This document shows, piece by piece, positions 9,127-19,546 of a stretch of 55,421 bases of DNA. The notes beneath the pieces are model-generated. The model was not told where the DNA came from and ran no database searches. It saw only the letters and a list, made by a program, of their open reading frames with translations. Position numbers and translations under genes: made by a program. The first letter of the stretch is position 1. Every line of letters begins with the position of its first letter. The DNA is from Nonomuraea ceibae (GTDB taxonomy: Bacteria > Actinomycetota > Actinomycetes > Streptosporangiales > Streptosporangiaceae). The stretch covers positions 1 through 55,421 of the forward strand of contig NZ_JAHKRO010000062.1 in assembly GCF_019396325.1 (NCBI RefSeq), read 5' to 3'.

Positions 9127-10725
9127 GTGACCCCACGGCTGGCGCGCGGCGTGGCCGGAGGCGCGCTGCTCATCGCGGTGATCACCGTGCTGGCCCGCGT
9201 CGCGGGCTTCGCCAAGCAGTACGCCCTGGCCCAGACCGTCGGCACCAACTGCCTGACCAGCGCCTACTTCACCGCCAACCAGATCCCCAACATCGTCTTC
9301 GAGGTGGTCGTCGGCGGCGCCCTGGCCGGGGCGGTCGTGCCGGTGCTCGCCGAACCCGCCGCCACGGGCGACCGCGAGCGGGCCGGGCGGATCGGCTCGG
9401 CGCTGCTGACGTGGACCCTGGTCGTGCTCGTCCCCGTGGCGGTGCTGACCGCGCTGCTGGCGGGGCCGATCATGGGGCTGTTCGGCGGCGGCGACTGCGA
9501 GATGCACGCGGTCGCCACCCGGATGCTGGTCGTCTTCGCGCCGCAGATCCCGCTCTACGGCGTGGTCGTCGTGCTCTACGGCGTGCTGCAGGCGCACCAC
9601 CGCTTCACCGGGCCCGCCGTGGCGCCGCTCGTGTCGAGCCTCGTGGTCATCGTGGCGTACCTGCTGTTCGTGCCGCTCAGCGACGGCCGGGCCGGAAGCG
9701 CCGAGGTGCCGCTCGCGGCGGAGCTCGCGCTGTCCGTCGGCACCAGCCTCGGTGTGCTGGCGCTCGTGCTCACCGTCGCCGGGCCGGTGGCGGGGCTCGG
9801 GCTGCGGTGGCGGCCCGCGTTCCGCTTCCCCGGCGGGGTGGCCGTGCGGGTGCGGCGGCTGGCGCTGGCGGGCATCGCGGCGCTGCTCGCCCAGCAGGCG
9901 GCCATGGCCGGGGTGCTGGCGCTGTCCAACAACGTGATCGGCGGCGGGGCGCTGGCCGTCTACAACTACGCGTGGGCGATCTACCTGGTGCCGTACGCGG
10001 TGCTCGCCGTGCCCATCGCCACCAGCGCCTTCCCCCGGCTGTCGGCCGTGGAGGGGGACCGGGCGGCGTTCGCGGAGCTCGCCGCCCGCACGACCCGGGC
10101 CGTCGTGCTCGTGTCCGGGGTGGCGGCCGGGGTGCTCGCGGCGGCGTCCGGGCCGGGGGCCGTGGTGTTCCTGGGGGACAAGTCGACCGTGTCGTCGCCG
10201 GTGGAGCTGGCGCGGGCCGTCGCGCTGTTCGCGCCGGGGCTGATCGGCTACGGGCTGATCGCGCACCTCAGCCGGGTGCTGTACGCCGCCGGGCGCGGGC
10301 GGGCGGTCGCGGCCGGGACGGTGGCCGGGTGGGGCGTGGTGATCGCGGCCCAGACCGTGTTCGCGCTGGCGTTCCCGCGCGAGTGGCAGGTGGCGGGGCT
10401 GGCGCTGGGGATGAGCGCGGGCATGACCGCCGGTGGGGTGCTGCTGCTGGCGTCCGTCGTACGGGCGCGGGGGGCCGCGGCGATCGCCGGGCTGGGCCGG
10501 GCCGGGGCGGCGGCGCTCGCCGGGGGCGGGGCCGGGTTCGTGGCGGGCGGCTGGCTCGCCGGGCTGTTCAGCGGGGCCGGGACGTGGGGGAGCTTGGCGG
10601 GCACGCTGCTGGCGGCCGTGGTGGCGCTGGCGGCGGGCGTGGGCGTCGTGGCGCTCGTGGACCGCGCCGACGCCGCCGCCGTGGCCGCGCTGCTGCGCCG
10701 CCGAGGCGGGCCGGCGGGTGGATGA
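9127..10725 (+). CDS. murJ: MurJ-like lipid-linked precursor flippase
   Basis: A 532-residue polytopic protein of the MVF/MurJ (MOP) superfamily with about 14 hydrophobic segments. The N-terminal region ITVLARVAGFAKQYALAQ and the PNIVFEVVVGGALAGAVVPV loop are characteristic. MurJ moves lipid II across the membrane for peptidoglycan synthesis. This locus is away from the oriC-linked murJ known in mycobacteria, so it may be a paralogue for another lipid-linked sugar. It starts at GTG 9127 behind GGAGAGGCGGGCAGGG. The segment 9264-9390 is duplicated at the left end of the window. Confidence 0.82.
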   Translation: MTPRLARGVAGGALLIAVITVLARVAGFAKQYALAQTVGTNCLTSAYFTANQIPNIVFEVVVGGALAGAVVPVLAEPAATGDRERAGRIGSALLTWTLVVLVPVAVLTALLAGPIMGLFGGGDCEMHAVATRMLVVFAPQIPLYGVVVVLYGVLQAHHRFTGPAVAPLVSSLVVIVAYLLFVPLSDGRAGSAEVPLAAELALSVGTSLGVLALVLTVAGPVAGLGLRWRPAFRFPGGVAVRVRRLALAGIAALLAQQAAMAGVLALSNNVIGGGALAVYNYAWAIYLVPYAVLAVPIATSAFPRLSAVEGDRAAFAELAARTTRAVVLVSGVAAGVLAAASGPGAVVFLGDKSTVSSPVELARAVALFAPGLIGYGLIAHLSRVLYAAGRGRAVAAGTVAGWGVVIAAQTVFALAFPREWQVAGLALGMSAGMTAGGVLLLASVVRARGAAAIAGLGRAGAAALAGGGAGFVAGGWLAGLFSGAGTWGSLAGTLLAAVVALAAGVGVVALVDRADAAAVAALLRRRGGPAGG

Positions 10726-10778
10726 GGTGGATGGTCCGGGTGGATGAGGTGGGCGGGCGAGTGAGCGGAGGAGCGGCT

Positions 10779-11894
10779 GTGCGGGTGGCGTTCGTGCTGG
10801 GGACCACGTCCGGCGGGACCGGGCGGCACGTGGCGATGCTGGCCCGGGGCCTGGTGCGGCGCGGGCACCGGGTGCTGGTGGTGGCGCCGCGCGAGGTCGG
10901 GGAGGGGTTCGCGTTCCGGGAGGCGGGGGCGCGGCTCGCGGAGGTGGAGGTCACCGACCGGCCCAGGCCGCTCGCCGACGCGCGGGCGGTGCTCGCCGCC
11001 GGGCGGCTCACCCGGGGCGCGGACGTCGTGCACGCCCACGGCCTGCGCGCCGGGGCCCTGGCCGGGCTCGGGCTCACCCTGGCCGGGCTCGGGCGCGTCC
11101 CGTCCCGGGGCCGGACGCGGCCACGGCTGGTGGTGACGCTGCACAACGCGCTCACCGCGGGCGGGACGGTCGGCCTGGTGTACGGGGTGCTGGAGCGGAT
11201 CGTGGCGCGGCTGGCCGACCGCGTGCTGGTCGTCTCGCCCGACCTCGGGGAACGGATGTGGGCCCTGGGCGCGCGTGACGTGCGGGCCGCGGTGGTGCCC
11301 GCGCCGGTGCCACGCCCCGCCGGGCGGCCCGCCGCCGAGGTGCGCGCCGAGCTGGGGGCCGGGGAGCGGCCCGTCGTGCTCACCATCGCCAGGCTCGCCC
11401 AGCAGAAGGGGCTGGAGACCCTGCTCGACGCCGCCGCCGGGCCGTGGCCGGGGCCGGAGCCGCTGTTCGCGATCGCCGGGGAGGGCCCGCTGCGCGAGAC
11501 GCTGCAGCGCCGGATCGACCGCGACGGGCTGCCCGTGGTGCTGCTGGGCAACCGGGACGACGTGCCCGACCTGCTGGCCGCCGCCGCCGTGGCCGTGTGG
11601 CCCAGCCGGTGGGAGGGGCAGCCGCTCAGCCTCAGCGAGACCCTCATGGCCGGCCGCCCGGTGGTCGCCACGGCCGTCGGCGGCATCCCCGAGCTCGTCG
11701 GCGACGCCGGTGCGCTCGTGCCCTACGGTGACGTGCCCGCCCTGCGCGCGGCCGTACAGGAAGTGATCGCCGATCCTGAGAAGGCGGCCGGACGGGCCGC
11801 GGCGGCGGCCCGGCGTGGCGCCGAGCTGCCGGACGAGGACGACGCCGTGCGGGCGGTGCTGGACGCCTACGGTTCGTCAACATCATCCGGATGA
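10779..11894 (+). CDS. GT4-family glycosyltransferase
   Basis: A 371-residue GT-B fold glycosyltransferase. The N-terminal donor/acceptor domain begins VRVAFVLGTTSGGTGRHVA, with AHGLRAG near residue 85. The C-terminal domain has TIARLAQQKGLETL, FAIAGEGPL and the catalytic E-x7-E motif in RWEGQPLSLSETLMAG. Retaining transfer from a nucleotide sugar is the family reaction; sugar and acceptor are unknown. GTG 10779 is chosen because GGAGGAG lies about 7 bases upstream; an in-frame GTG at 10761 is the alternative. It lies 53 bp after murJ on the same strand, the last gene of the envelope block. Confidence 0.85.
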   Translation: MRVAFVLGTTSGGTGRHVAMLARGLVRRGHRVLVVAPREVGEGFAFREAGARLAEVEVTDRPRPLADARAVLAAGRLTRGADVVHAHGLRAGALAGLGLTLAGLGRVPSRGRTRPRLVVTLHNALTAGGTVGLVYGVLERIVARLADRVLVVSPDLGERMWALGARDVRAAVVPAPVPRPAGRPAAEVRAELGAGERPVVLTIARLAQQKGLETLLDAAAGPWPGPEPLFAIAGEGPLRETLQRRIDRDGLPVVLLGNRDDVPDLLAAAAVAVWPSRWEGQPLSLSETLMAGRPVVATAVGGIPELVGDAGALVPYGDVPALRAAVQEVIADPEKAAGRAAAAARRGAELPDEDDAVRAVLDAYGSSTSSG

Positions 11895-11918
11895 TTAGGT
11901 GAGGCTTTCGCGTTCTCG

Positions 11919-11924
11919 TATACT
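11919..11924 (+). promoter_or_regulatory. -10 element upstream of the terC leader
   Basis: TATACT is a near-perfect -10 hexamer. It would start a transcript at about 11931, immediately before the predicted riboswitch, leaving a leader of roughly 145 nt. The -35 region (around TTAGGT, 11895-11900) is weak and overlaps the end of the glycosyltransferase gene. Confidence 0.6.
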
Positions 11925-11931
11925 GCGTGCG

Positions 11932-12048
11932 TTAAGGGAGGGGAGTATCCCTTCGCGGCAGCCTCGTCATCACGGTGCAGTCCCGCTCCATGGGGCCCCC
12001 GGGGCTGCCGGTCCGCCATGCCCAGCGGGCGGGAGAGACCTCCGGCGT
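11932..12048 (+). ncRNA. yybP-ykoY family manganese riboswitch
   Basis: The leader of terC shows the conserved parts of the yybP-ykoY aptamer. The closing stem pairs GGAGG (11937-11941) with CCTCC (12039-12043). The 5' loop GGAGTA (11942-11947) follows the first strand, and GAGA (12035-12038) immediately precedes the second strand. CGTCATCA sits in the 5' arm and a GC-rich second arm (GGGGCCCCCGGGGC) lies near 11992. This aptamer binds Mn(II) and classically controls Mn exporters including TerC/Alx-type genes. The GGAGG translation signal at 12064 follows it, so control of terC at translation or elongation is likely. Recognition is by motif only; no covariance score was computed. Confidence 0.8.
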
Positions 12049-12077
12049 TCTGACGTGTATGCCGGAGGTAATACAAC

Positions 12078-13061
12078 GTGAGCGAACCATTGTGGGCCTG
12101 GATCGTCGTGATCGGCGGGCTCCTGCTCGTCCTGGCCGTCGACCTGTGGATCGTCGACCGCGGTGAAGCCCGCGAGTTCTCGATGCGCCAGGCGGGATTC
12201 TGGGTCACCTTCTACATCACGCTGGCCGTGATCTTCGGGGTGATCCTCTGGGTGACGACGGGGCCGGAGAAGGCGGGCGAGTTCTTCGCCGGCTACATCA
12301 CCGAATACAGCCTCAGCGTCGACAACCTGTTCGTCTTCTTCATCATCATGAGCCGGTTCGCCGTGCCGAAGGCGTACCAGCACAAGGTGCTGCTCGTCGG
12401 CATCCTGCTCGCCCTGGTCATGCGGGGCATCTTCATCGCGCTCGGCGCCGCGGCGCTGGAGCGGTTCGGCTGGTTGTTCTACGTCTTCGGCGCGTTCCTC
12501 GTCTACACCGCGATCAACATCGTCCGCCAGCACGTCAAGGGCGAAGAGGAGCAGGTCCCCGAGAACGTCCTGCTCCGCTGGGTGCGGCGGGCCTTCCCCA
12601 CCACGGACGGCTACGTCGGGTCCAAGGTCACCGTCAAGATCGACGGCAAGCGCATGGTCACGCCGATGCTGATCGTCATGATCGCCATCGGCAGCACCGA
12701 CCTGCTGTTCGCTCTCGACTCGATTCCGGCGATCTTCGGGCTCACCACGGACCCGTTCATCGTCTTCACCGCCAACGCCTTTGCCCTGATGGGACTGCGT
12801 CAGCTCTACTTCCTGCTCGGTGGGCTGCTGCAGCGCCTGGTCTACCTCAGTTATGGTTTGGCGTTCATTCTGGGCTTCATCGGGGTTAAGCTGATTTTGG
12901 AGGCTCTGCACCACAGCGGGTTCTCCTGGGCCCCGGCGATCCCGATCTGGGTTTCGCTGTCGGTCATCGGCGCCACGATGGTCATCACCACCGTGGCGAG
13001 CCTGGTCAAGGCCCGCAGGGACACCCGCAAGAGCGAGGAAACCCACTCGGAGCAGGTCTAG
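12078..13061 (+). CDS. TerC/Alx-family manganese exporter
   Basis: A 327-residue integral membrane protein with about nine helices. The TerC hallmarks are ITEYSLSVDNLFVFFII (about residues 74-91) and STDLLFALDSIPAIFGLT (about 213-230), whose acidic residues line the ion path. Alx, MeeF and MeeY of this family export Mn(II), protecting cells from metal excess and supplying Mn to exported enzymes; the old tellurite-resistance name is historical. Start GTG 12078 lies 6 bases after GGAGGTAA. The preceding riboswitch supports the Mn role. The tail is charged (KARRDTRKSEE). Confidence 0.9.
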   Translation: MSEPLWAWIVVIGGLLLVLAVDLWIVDRGEAREFSMRQAGFWVTFYITLAVIFGVILWVTTGPEKAGEFFAGYITEYSLSVDNLFVFFIIMSRFAVPKAYQHKVLLVGILLALVMRGIFIALGAAALERFGWLFYVFGAFLVYTAINIVRQHVKGEEEQVPENVLLRWVRRAFPTTDGYVGSKVTVKIDGKRMVTPMLIVMIAIGSTDLLFALDSIPAIFGLTTDPFIVFTANAFALMGLRQLYFLLGGLLQRLVYLSYGLAFILGFIGVKLILEALHHSGFSWAPAIPIWVSLSVIGATMVITTVASLVKARRDTRKSEETHSEQV

Positions 13062-13077
13062 AAAAACGGCTTTCGAG

Positions 13078-13141
13078 GCGCTTTGCTGGTGTAGTTGCGT
13101 CGTGTCATAGTTGTGCGTTCTGTAGCATCACGGCAAAGCGC
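13078..13141. promoter_or_regulatory. Inverted repeat in the terC-psd gap
   Basis: GCGCTTTGC at 13078-13086 is the reverse complement of GCAAAGCGC at 13133-13141. The right arm also contains the palindrome AAGCGCTT (13136-13143). The arms are 46 bases apart, so looping by a repressor or a long-loop RNA structure is possible. It sits just upstream of psd. Confidence 0.4.
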
Positions 13142-13172
13142 TTCCGTTCCAGTCACCATCCAAAGGTTGTAC

Positions 13173-13814
13173 GTGTCAGTCGATTCTGCCAAGCCGGGCC
13201 GTGTCAGGCTCGCACGCGGGGTCTCCCCGTGGCTCCTCCCGACGGCGGCCGCGGCGGCCGCCACCGCGTTCCTGACGCGACGGGACCGTCGCTGGGCGCT
13301 CGCGGCCGTGCCGCTGGGCGCCCTCACCGGTGGAATGCTCTGGTTCTTCCGCGACCCCGACCGCAGGCCGGGCGAGGGGCGGATCCTGTCACCGGCCGAT
13401 GGGGTCGTCCAGAGCGTCGACCCGTGGCCGGACGGCCGCACCCGGGTCGCGATCTTCATGAGCCCGCTGAACGTCCACGTCAATCGGGCGCCACTTGCGG
13501 GAAATGTCACCTCCGTGCAGCATGTGCCAGGTGGGTTCCTGCCGGCTTTCAACAAGGACAGCGACCAGAACGAGCGCGTGGTGTGGCATTTCGAGACCAC
13601 GCTCGGCGACATCGAGATGGTGCAGATCGCGGGCGCGGTCGCGCGCCGGATCGTGCCGTACCTGACCGCTGGGGCGAAGGTCGCGCAGGGCGAGCGGATC
13701 GGGCTCATCAGGCTCGGATCCAGGGTCGACATCTACCTTCCCGAAGGGATCTCACCCGCGGTGTCCGTGGGCGAGAAGACGGTTGCGGGGGTGACCAGAA
13801 TTGACCACAGCTGA
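13173..13814 (+). CDS. psd: Phosphatidylserine decarboxylase, short form
   Basis: A 213-residue proenzyme that decarboxylates phosphatidylserine to phosphatidylethanolamine at the membrane. Seen here are an N-terminal hydrophobic pair (about residues 21-35 and 43-57), WFFRDPDR, ILSPADGVV (His-less short-form motif), FMSPLNVHVNR, and the self-cleavage site in RLGSRVDIYLPEG, where Ser becomes the pyruvoyl group. Start GTG 13173 follows AAAGG; an upstream in-frame reading from 13095 has no support. The pssA start lies inside its last codons (14-bp overlap), so substrate and product enzymes are translated together. Confidence 0.92.
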   Translation: MSVDSAKPGRVRLARGVSPWLLPTAAAAAATAFLTRRDRRWALAAVPLGALTGGMLWFFRDPDRRPGEGRILSPADGVVQSVDPWPDGRTRVAIFMSPLNVHVNRAPLAGNVTSVQHVPGGFLPAFNKDSDQNERVVWHFETTLGDIEMVQIAGAVARRIVPYLTAGAKVAQGERIGLIRLGSRVDIYLPEGISPAVSVGEKTVAGVTRIDHS

Positions 13815-14622
13815 CGCCGGCGGCTGGCCGGCCGAAGAGGAAGAACCTCGCGGCCCGGTCGGCAAGGCGTTCCGCCTGTCCGCCGCCGACTCCCTGTCCC
13901 TGGGCAACGCGCTGTGCGGCTTCCTGGCCGTGTGCGTGCTGGCCGCCTCGGCCATCGAGGCGCTGCGCACCGACGGGAGCTTCACCCCGGCGCCCAGCTA
14001 CTTCGCCACGGCCGTGGTGCTGCTGCTCATCGGCGCCACCTGCGACCTGTTCGACGGGCTCGTCGCGCGGCGCTTCCGCGCCTCCGCGATGGGCGCCGAG
14101 CTCGACAACCTGGCCGACGTCATCAGCTTCGGGTTCGCGCCCGCGTTCATGGTCGTGATCTGGGGCGGGTTCACCCACCAGGTGCCCTTCTTCGCCGTGG
14201 TGGGCGCCGCCGCGGCCGTGCTCGTCGCCGGTGTCGTACGGCTGGCGCGGTTCGCCTGCGTCAAGACCAAGAGCGGCGACTTCATGGGACTGCCGATCCC
14301 CATGGGCGCGATGACCGTGATCTCGATCGTGCTGCTGTTCGAGCCGGGGATCTGGTCGCTGCTGGCCGTGCTGGGCGTGGCCTGGCTCATGGTCAGCCGG
14401 ATCGAGTACCCCAAGCCCAAGGGGCAGCTCGCCGCCGTGGTCCTCGGATGGATCATGGTGAACGTCGCGTTCCTCACCTTCTGGGTCGCCTGGCCCGAGG
14501 GCGGTGACCTGCCGATCAAGATCGGCGCCACCATGCAGATCGCGCTCGTCGCGGCCATCCCGCTGCGGATGCTCTTCTACAAGCGCGAACTGCGCCGTGA
14601 GGCCTCCCGCATCGGGCAGTGA
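13801..14622 (+). CDS. pssA: CDP-diacylglycerol-serine O-phosphatidyltransferase
   Basis: A 273-residue polytopic CDP-alcohol phosphatidyltransferase that joins CDP-diacylglycerol and L-serine to give phosphatidylserine for psd. The family motif D-G-x2-A-R-x8-G-x3-D-x3-D is complete in FDGLVARRFRASAMGAEL followed by DNLAD (about residues 83-104). Six or more hydrophobic helices follow. It begins at TTG 13801, overlapping psd. Head-group choice (serine rather than glycerol or inositol) is inferred mainly from the psd neighbour. Confidence 0.9.
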   Translation: MTTADAGGWPAEEEEPRGPVGKAFRLSAADSLSLGNALCGFLAVCVLAASAIEALRTDGSFTPAPSYFATAVVLLLIGATCDLFDGLVARRFRASAMGAELDNLADVISFGFAPAFMVVIWGGFTHQVPFFAVVGAAAAVLVAGVVRLARFACVKTKSGDFMGLPIPMGAMTVISIVLLFEPGIWSLLAVLGVAWLMVSRIEYPKPKGQLAAVVLGWIMVNVAFLTFWVAWPEGGDLPIKIGATMQIALVAAIPLRMLFYKRELRREASRIGQ

Positions 14623-14636
14623 CCATTCGAGCAAGC

Positions 14637-14668
14637 GGCGCCGGAAGAAGCGGGACTTCTCCGGCGCC
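14637..14668. terminator. Terminator-like hairpin after pssA
   Basis: GGCGCCGGA (14637-14645) pairs with TCCGGCGCC (14660-14668). Inside, AGAAG and CTTCT extend the stem around a CGGGA loop, with one bulged position. It begins 15 bases after the pssA stop and lies just before the small gene at 14687. Confidence 0.65.
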
Positions 14669-14686
14669 TTCGGCTTTGATGGAGCC

Positions 14687-14950
14687 ATGCCGGTCGAGCA
14701 CACGCGCACGTACTTCCTCGGCAAGCTCGCCGCCGAGCTGGAGCGGCGCGGGCTGACCGCCACGCTGAGAGCCGACCCGCCCGTGCTGCGGGTCAGCGAT
14801 CCCGGCACCGCGCTGCTGGCCGAGACCGTCGACTGCGTGCCGCTCCAGGACGGATGGTTCTATCGCTGGTCGTGGGGCGAGCTGGTCGGGCAGGCCGACC
14901 AGCCGGGGCCGGCGGCCGAGCGCATCGTGCGCGTCCTGGCCCGCCGCTGA
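14687..14950 (+). CDS. Small hypothetical protein
   Basis: An 87-residue protein beginning MPVEHTRTYFLGKLAAELER. A helical N-terminus is followed by short strands (LTATLRADPPVLRVSDPG, AETVDCVPLQDGWFYRWSWG) and a final helix ending RIVRVLARR. This looks like a small alpha/beta fold of the kind found near actinomycete regulators, but I do not recognise a named family. The start ATG 14687 has GGAG four bases upstream. It is separated from pssA by a hairpin, so it is probably expressed separately. It converges with the MBL hydrolase gene. Confidence 0.6.
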   Translation: MPVEHTRTYFLGKLAAELERRGLTATLRADPPVLRVSDPGTALLAETVDCVPLQDGWFYRWSWGELVGQADQPGPAAERIVRVLARR

Positions 14951-14964
14951 CCCCCTTCCGCCGG

Positions 14965-15621
14965 CTACCAGCCCCGGGCCTTCCACTCGGGTAGGGACGG
15001 GCGCTCGGCGCCCAGGGTCGTGTCCTTGCCGTGGCCCGGGTAGACCCACGTGTCGTCGGGCAGCCGGTCGAAGACGCGCTCCACCACGTCGGTGTAGAGC
15101 TGCTCGAAGCGCTCGGGGTCCTTCCACGTGTTGCCCACGCCGCCGGGGAACAGCGAGTCGCCGGTGAACAGGTGCTTGTTGCCCTCGCCGCCGTCGTACA
15201 GCAGGGCGATCGAACCCGGGGTGTGGCCGCGCAGGTGGATCGCCTCCAGGGTGACGACGCCGACGGCGATGCGGTCGCCGTGCTCGACCAGGCGGTCGGC
15301 CGGGACCGGCAGGCCGGGCGCGTCCAGCGGATGGGCCAGCACCTTGGCGCCCGTCACCTTGCGCACCTGCTCCAGCGCCTGCCAGTGGTCGCCGTGCTGG
15401 TGGGTGGTGACGATCGCGCTGATCGGCTGGTCGGCGATCAGGGCCAGCAGCCGGTCCGGCTCGGCCGCCGCGTCGATGAGCAGGCCGTCGCCCGTCTCGG
15501 TGCAGCGCAGCAGGTAGGCGTTGTTCTCGTACGGGCCGACGGCGAGCTTGCAGATCGTCAGATCGGGCAGCTCCCGCACGTCGGCGGGGCCGCCTACCTG
15601 GACGTCGCCGGTGTAGGTCAT
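14965..15621 (-). CDS. Metallo-beta-lactamase-fold hydrolase (glyoxalase II-like)
   Basis: A 218-residue cytosolic zinc hydrolase. The metal site is shown by THQHGDH (about residues 74-80), the LRGHTPGSIALLY histidine (about 131), GDSLFPGG aspartate and the late YPGHG histidine. The layout resembles hydroxyacylglutathione hydrolase; in actinomycetes the thiol would be mycothiol, and the next gene encodes a mycothiol-dependent isomerase-type protein. The gene pair overlaps by ATGA (15618-15621), with this gene first. The substrate is unproven; a thioesterase role in aldehyde or thiol detoxification is inference from fold and neighbour. Confidence 0.8.
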   Translation of the reverse strand: MTYTGDVQVGGPADVRELPDLTICKLAVGPYENNAYLLRCTETGDGLLIDAAAEPDRLLALIADQPISAIVTTHQHGDHWQALEQVRKVTGAKVLAHPLDAPGLPVPADRLVEHGDRIAVGVVTLEAIHLRGHTPGSIALLYDGGEGNKHLFTGDSLFPGGVGNTWKDPERFEQLYTDVVERVFDRLPDDTWVYPGHGKDTTLGAERPSLPEWKARGW

Positions 15622-16394
15622 GGGTAGTCCTTCGGGGGCGTCGCGGGCAGGTCAGCGGGCGCGGTCGTGGTCAGCCACGGCGGTGGCGGCGGGCACGGCC
15701 GTCCCTCGGGCACCACTTTAACTCCCTCACCTGCCGAGCGGCCGGTCAGCCAGGCCAGCACGTCGGCCGGCGCGCCCTCCACCACGGGCCCGTCGCCGAG
15801 CCCCTCCCACCCGGCGGCGACCGGGCCGTTCGCGGGGGTGACGAACCGCACCGCGCTCACCGTGCTGCGGTCGTGCGGCCAGGTGCGCAGGCAGTCGTGC
15901 AGCTCGCGGCGGACGAACGTCTCGGGCCAGTCGGCCGGGCCGTAGCCGGCGCCCAGGTCGGCATGGTGCAGCCCCACCTCGCGAAGGCGGCGTACCAGGA
16001 CGTACCAGGCGGGGTGGTGCGGCGGGCGCAGGCCGCCGACCGGGGTGGCCCAGGCGGGCTCGGGGACGGCGTCGGCGGCGGCGTCCAGGCGGCCGGCGCT
16101 CTCGCGCAGGTCGGCGAGCTGCTCGGCGGCGGGCCGGTGGCAGCCGGCCTCGATGCCCGCCTCGCGCGCCCGCGCGTCCGGGTACTGCGGCGTCGAGACG
16201 CCGGTCCGCGCCCAGGTGAGGAGGTTGACGAGGCTGTCGGCGTTCCTGGCGAGGTGCGTGAGGACGTGGCCGCGCGACCAGCCGGGCAGCCGGGAGGCGG
16301 AGGCGACGTCGGCGTCGGACAGGGAGGCGGCCGTGGCGAGCAGCCCGGACGTCGCCTCGGTCAGCTCGGCACGCAAGCTCTGAAGGACGGTCAT
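15618..16394 (-). CDS. Mycothiol-dependent maleylpyruvate isomerase-like protein
   Basis: A 258-residue DinB/MDMPI-fold protein. The N-terminal four-helix part contains LPGWSRGHVLTHLARNADSL (about residues 35-54), whose His residues bind the metal. The C-terminal MDMPI domain includes EVGLHHADLG and the closing DVLAWLTGRS. Family members either isomerise maleylpyruvate or act as unspecified mycothiol-linked enzymes; there is no gentisate pathway nearby. ATG 16394 is chosen because family proteins begin shortly before this point; ATG 16409 and the adjacent ATG 16412 are in-frame alternatives, and none has a clear ribosome binding site. It is the second gene of a pair by coordinates but is transcribed first, overlapping the MBL gene. 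Confidence 0.78.
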   Translation of the reverse strand: MTVLQSLRAELTEATSGLLATAASLSDADVASASRLPGWSRGHVLTHLARNADSLVNLLTWARTGVSTPQYPDARAREAGIEAGCHRPAAEQLADLRESAGRLDAAADAVPEPAWATPVGGLRPPHHPAWYVLVRRLREVGLHHADLGAGYGPADWPETFVRRELHDCLRTWPHDRSTVSAVRFVTPANGPVAAGWEGLGDGPVVEGAPADVLAWLTGRSAGEGVKVVPEGRPCPPPPPWLTTTAPADLPATPPKDYP

Positions 16395-16628
16395 AAGGGG
16401 ATATTTCATCATCTGGAGGCCGGGTGCCGGCGGCGGACGGGCATAAAGGCGCAGGTCGCGGCGTTGATATGGCGTTGACAGGGAAAGGCCTCCTGCCCGG
16501 GTGGGCGCAGGCCGTAACCTGGGAGGGACGGATTTTCGCCAGGGCGGTATGCGGCCCTGCCGAAATTGTCGGAGCCCCCGTCTACCATCCCCCGTGGACC
16601 TATCCGCCTTTTCGACATCGGGATCGCC

Positions 16629-19469
<2,841 letters not shown>

Positions 19470-19511
19470 CGACGCGGGAACGCGGATGCGATAGCGCCAC
19501 GGTTGGGTGCC

Positions 19512-19540
19512 TTGTTTACCGACGGGGGATTTGACAGGGT
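19512..19540 (+). promoter_or_regulatory. Promoter of the PucR gene, leaderless
   Basis: TTGTTT (19512-19517), a 17-base spacer and CAGGGT (19535-19540) form a sigma-70-like promoter. It ends six bases before GTG 19547, and there is no ribosome binding site. Confidence 0.6.
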
Positions 19541-19546
19541 CTGACC

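Noticed and set aside
13095..13172. N-terminal extension of psd
   Set aside because: No ribosome binding site and the added residues are unlike the short-form decarboxylase family; GTG 13173 fits better.
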